Positions 61,589-64,000 of a stretch of DNA of 64,000 bases are shown here, piece after piece. The DNA comes from Sphagnum compactum (taxonomy: Eukaryota > Bryophyta > Sphagnopsida > Sphagnales), in contig OZ234500.1 of NCBI GenBank assembly GCA_965153455.1, forward strand, positions 2,108,001-2,172,000, in the 5' to 3' direction. Position 1 is the first letter of the stretch. Each line of letters starts with the position of its first letter. Made by a program: the position numbers and the translations under genes. The notes below the pieces were generated by a model. It did no database searches and had not been told where the DNA came from. It saw nothing but the letters and a program-made list of their open reading frames with translations.

Positions 61589-64000
61589 GTTGTGTGCTGG
61601 GTGGGTCACACGATCCCTTCAAAGGTCGGGGAAAACTAAGGATATCACAAGGAAGGAATGGTCAGTCTGACAAAATCAGCACCCAGACTGGTTGTCCACA
61701 ACTCTCTCTACATGTGAACAAACAAACCACAAGCTCCCAAAATAATAACCATGGAAATTATATAAAGTGTGATGTCAGCAGATGGCATCCCATGATCCAT
61801 CTCTGCTAGTGTTTTTTTGTTCCCCAAAACATTTTGTAGTTTTTCTGAAAAAAAAATTGGGAATTTTTTTTGAATTTTTCCCCCCTTAAAAGTCAATTAA
61901 TTCATATTTATTAAAAATTTGGGAAAGTTTGCCAAATTTTTGATGTAATAAATAAAAAAGAAGAAGAAAACCCTAATCTCTTCTCTCTCTCTCTCTCTCC
62001 TAAAGTAAATACATCTACTCCCCTCTTTAATTACTACACCACATCATGTTCACTTTGTGATTTCATACTTCACAAATGGTTTTTGTGAATGAAATGGAAA
62101 TTGGACAAATGTACAAAAGTGTATAGTCCCCTCACTTCTTCGTGATGTCCTGAAAATCACAATGTTTGGTGGTGACTTGGTGATTAAAGTACCTACCACA
62201 TATCAATTGTCATATTTGATATGATTTGTTTGGTTAGAGGATTCCATATACTACGGGTGGTCAAGTTTACAAGATCCAACCCATGGTGTAGGACCATTGT
62301 CCTCGACAAGAGTAAAACATTGGGTGCATTCTCGTGAACTTCATATCGAATTCTCTCAAAAGCCAAACTTCATTGTGAGTTTTATCATTGAAAGGGTGAG
62401 GATTCATAATTTTGGCTACATTTGCGTTTTCAAATTTCTAATGCAGTATTATTGTTTGCCATCATCCCAAATGAGATTTAGTGTTGATTGGTGAAAAGTA
62501 TGAGAAAATTGTTGAAAATATTACAAAACTTTCCTCCAAAAATCTAATTGTCTCAAACTCTTGGTGTTTGGGGAACTTGTCACAATTATTTATTTATTTT
62601 TCTTTTAAGGTAAAAAACATTTTGCAAATTTTTTTTTTCCTGAAAAATAAACCTGCTCCTTATGAACATTATTTAATTTCAAGATCAATGTACTTAAAAA
62701 CCAGCTTTTGTAATTATGCCATATCTGCATAGAAACATAATATAAGGCTTTCAATAGTTTGGTCCTTCTTTTCAGTTCTGTCATACTTAACTCTAGAGCT
62801 TTCAAGTCAGTCTGTCATTTGTCATTCTATAATTGTTCAATTATTATATGTTTGAATTATGATGTTTCCAAAGGTACACAACATAATTTTTTAATTTTTA
62901 ATTTTTCCAAAGGTACAGATAATTTTACAATATATATAAAAAATACAACACCTTCATCCAGTTCATTGTGTGAAGTATTGAAGTAATCTGGATGAGTAAG
63001 GGATGAATATCAACAAGGTCACTGACTATGTACTACCAGATTGCCTTGAGAACATGTAAAATGTATGTACACATGGCATTCAATCATGCACTTACTCTGG
63101 CCATCAAACCCTAAACTTACCCTAAACCCTAAAAGATGTGATCGGATGATTTTCTTCCAAACAACAGAGAATATTGTGATGAAATAGACCTTACAAATGT
63201 TTCGTAACAATGCCAAATTTTTTCAAAAAAAAAAGAGAAGCTGATTTTGGATGTTTAGAGGCTGGTATCAAATTTTCTTTAGGTTATTAAATAGTTACTT
63301 GACTAGTTACTTACACAAAATTCATTCATTCATTTATTCATTCATTCATTTATGTATTTTGTATAAAAGAGCTGTTCGGATGAAATTTTGTGACTAATTG
63401 CCTCTTCCTGGAATTGGGGTCTATTTGTGTAATGATGGTATTGCAGTCACCCATGCCTGAAATTCATTAACTTCAATTTCATTTAAAAAGTATATTAACA
63501 TGATGGGTTCATTCTTGAAAATTTTGAATTTATGACTACTATAAAATTAGAAGGTATTTTTTCAAATTGTAGCATAATTTCAATTTATTTTGTTAATAAG
63601 TAATTAAATTTATGGGTGGGCTCGTGTGAGCAAACCCACCAAACAAATCATGTTAAACTTCATTATATGTGTTCAAATGGGGTAGATTAATTGGAAGTAG
63701 TAATGTAAATTAGATTGAGAATATGCCTCTCCGAAGTGAGAAAAATTGACTTTCTTGAATTAAAAGCATCTAAAATCCCATTTGAAGGCTCAAAATAACA
63801 AGATACAATATGGGAACATGGTCCTTGTTTCATCTCGAAAGCACAAAACACAATTGAATGACTTGATTGAGTTTTGGAAAGCAAAAAATATAATTAAGAA
63901 AAGGCATGAATCAAAACTGTTTTTGATATTGAAAATAAAAGCTTTTTGAGACTTACTATTTTCAAAGCAAGAAATTATCCAGTGGTGTTTTTGGGGGGAA
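61589..64000. other. AT-rich flank, no gene seen
   Basis: (CT)n at 61981-62000 preceded by aaaccctaatctc, a combination like the leader of the flavoprotein gene but without a following reading frame that I recognise. An (ATTC)n run lies at about 63320-63352. aaaccctaaac and aaaccctaaaag telo-like motifs lie at 63107-63133. Confidence 0.4.

Noticed and set aside
1-64000. tRNA, rRNA, CRISPR arrays, operons or bacterial features
   Set aside because: None seen. The gene structures are eukaryotic, and the tandem repeats lack the spacer organisation of CRISPR.

Overview
The window is nuclear DNA of a land plant. The evidence is spliced genes with GT-AG introns, predicted plastid-targeting leaders, plant-only gene families (DUF4057 and S1-type secreted proteins), Arabidopsis-type telomere-like AAACCCTAA tracts, and remnants of plant DNA transposons. 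Base composition is strongly AT-rich and gene density is low. I cannot name the species; a seed-free plant is possible, but nothing here proves it.

Layout. 1-5.1 kb: repeats, including a Tourist-like MITE (1481-1840). 5.2-7.1 kb: a DUF4057 gene on the minus strand with a tandem-repeat array in its upstream region. 7.1-17.1 kb: mostly noncoding, with a hAT-type MITE (9994-10596) and one possible orphan exon near 11.9 kb. 17.2-22.8 kb: a 16-exon minus-strand gene for an HI0933/BaiN-like FAD flavoprotein, whose exons I joined with all phases matching (506 aa). 22.8-24.6 kb: its promoter region, with telo-boxes and a 200-bp CACTA-type MITE. 24.6-26.6 kb: a three-exon riboflavin synthase gene (311 aa with transit peptide), also minus strand. 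26.6-44 kb: AT-rich desert with a decayed hAT transposase (29.5-30.95 kb), tetranucleotide palindromes, a degenerate GTTTAGCCATTA-type array (36.1-36.9 kb) and a 1.45-kb non-autonomous CACTA-like element. 44.7-49.5 kb: two tandem paralogues of S1/SPH secreted proteins, the second stopped by one in-frame TAG. 49.5-64 kb: desert with a 0.5-kb tandem duplication, a 1.67-kb CACTA-like element with a perfect TAA target duplication, and a long-TIR element.

Functional links. The two same-strand genes at 17-27 kb make the flavin precursor (riboflavin) and a flavin-dependent enzyme. This is probably chance proximity in a plant. The S1-like pair is a local duplication. I found no convincing new multi-gene system. 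The most notable signals are the single-nonsense S1 paralogue, the repeat-built leader of the DUF4057 gene, and a set of previously unannotated non-autonomous transposons with readable TIRs and target duplications. No tRNA, rRNA or CRISPR array was seen.
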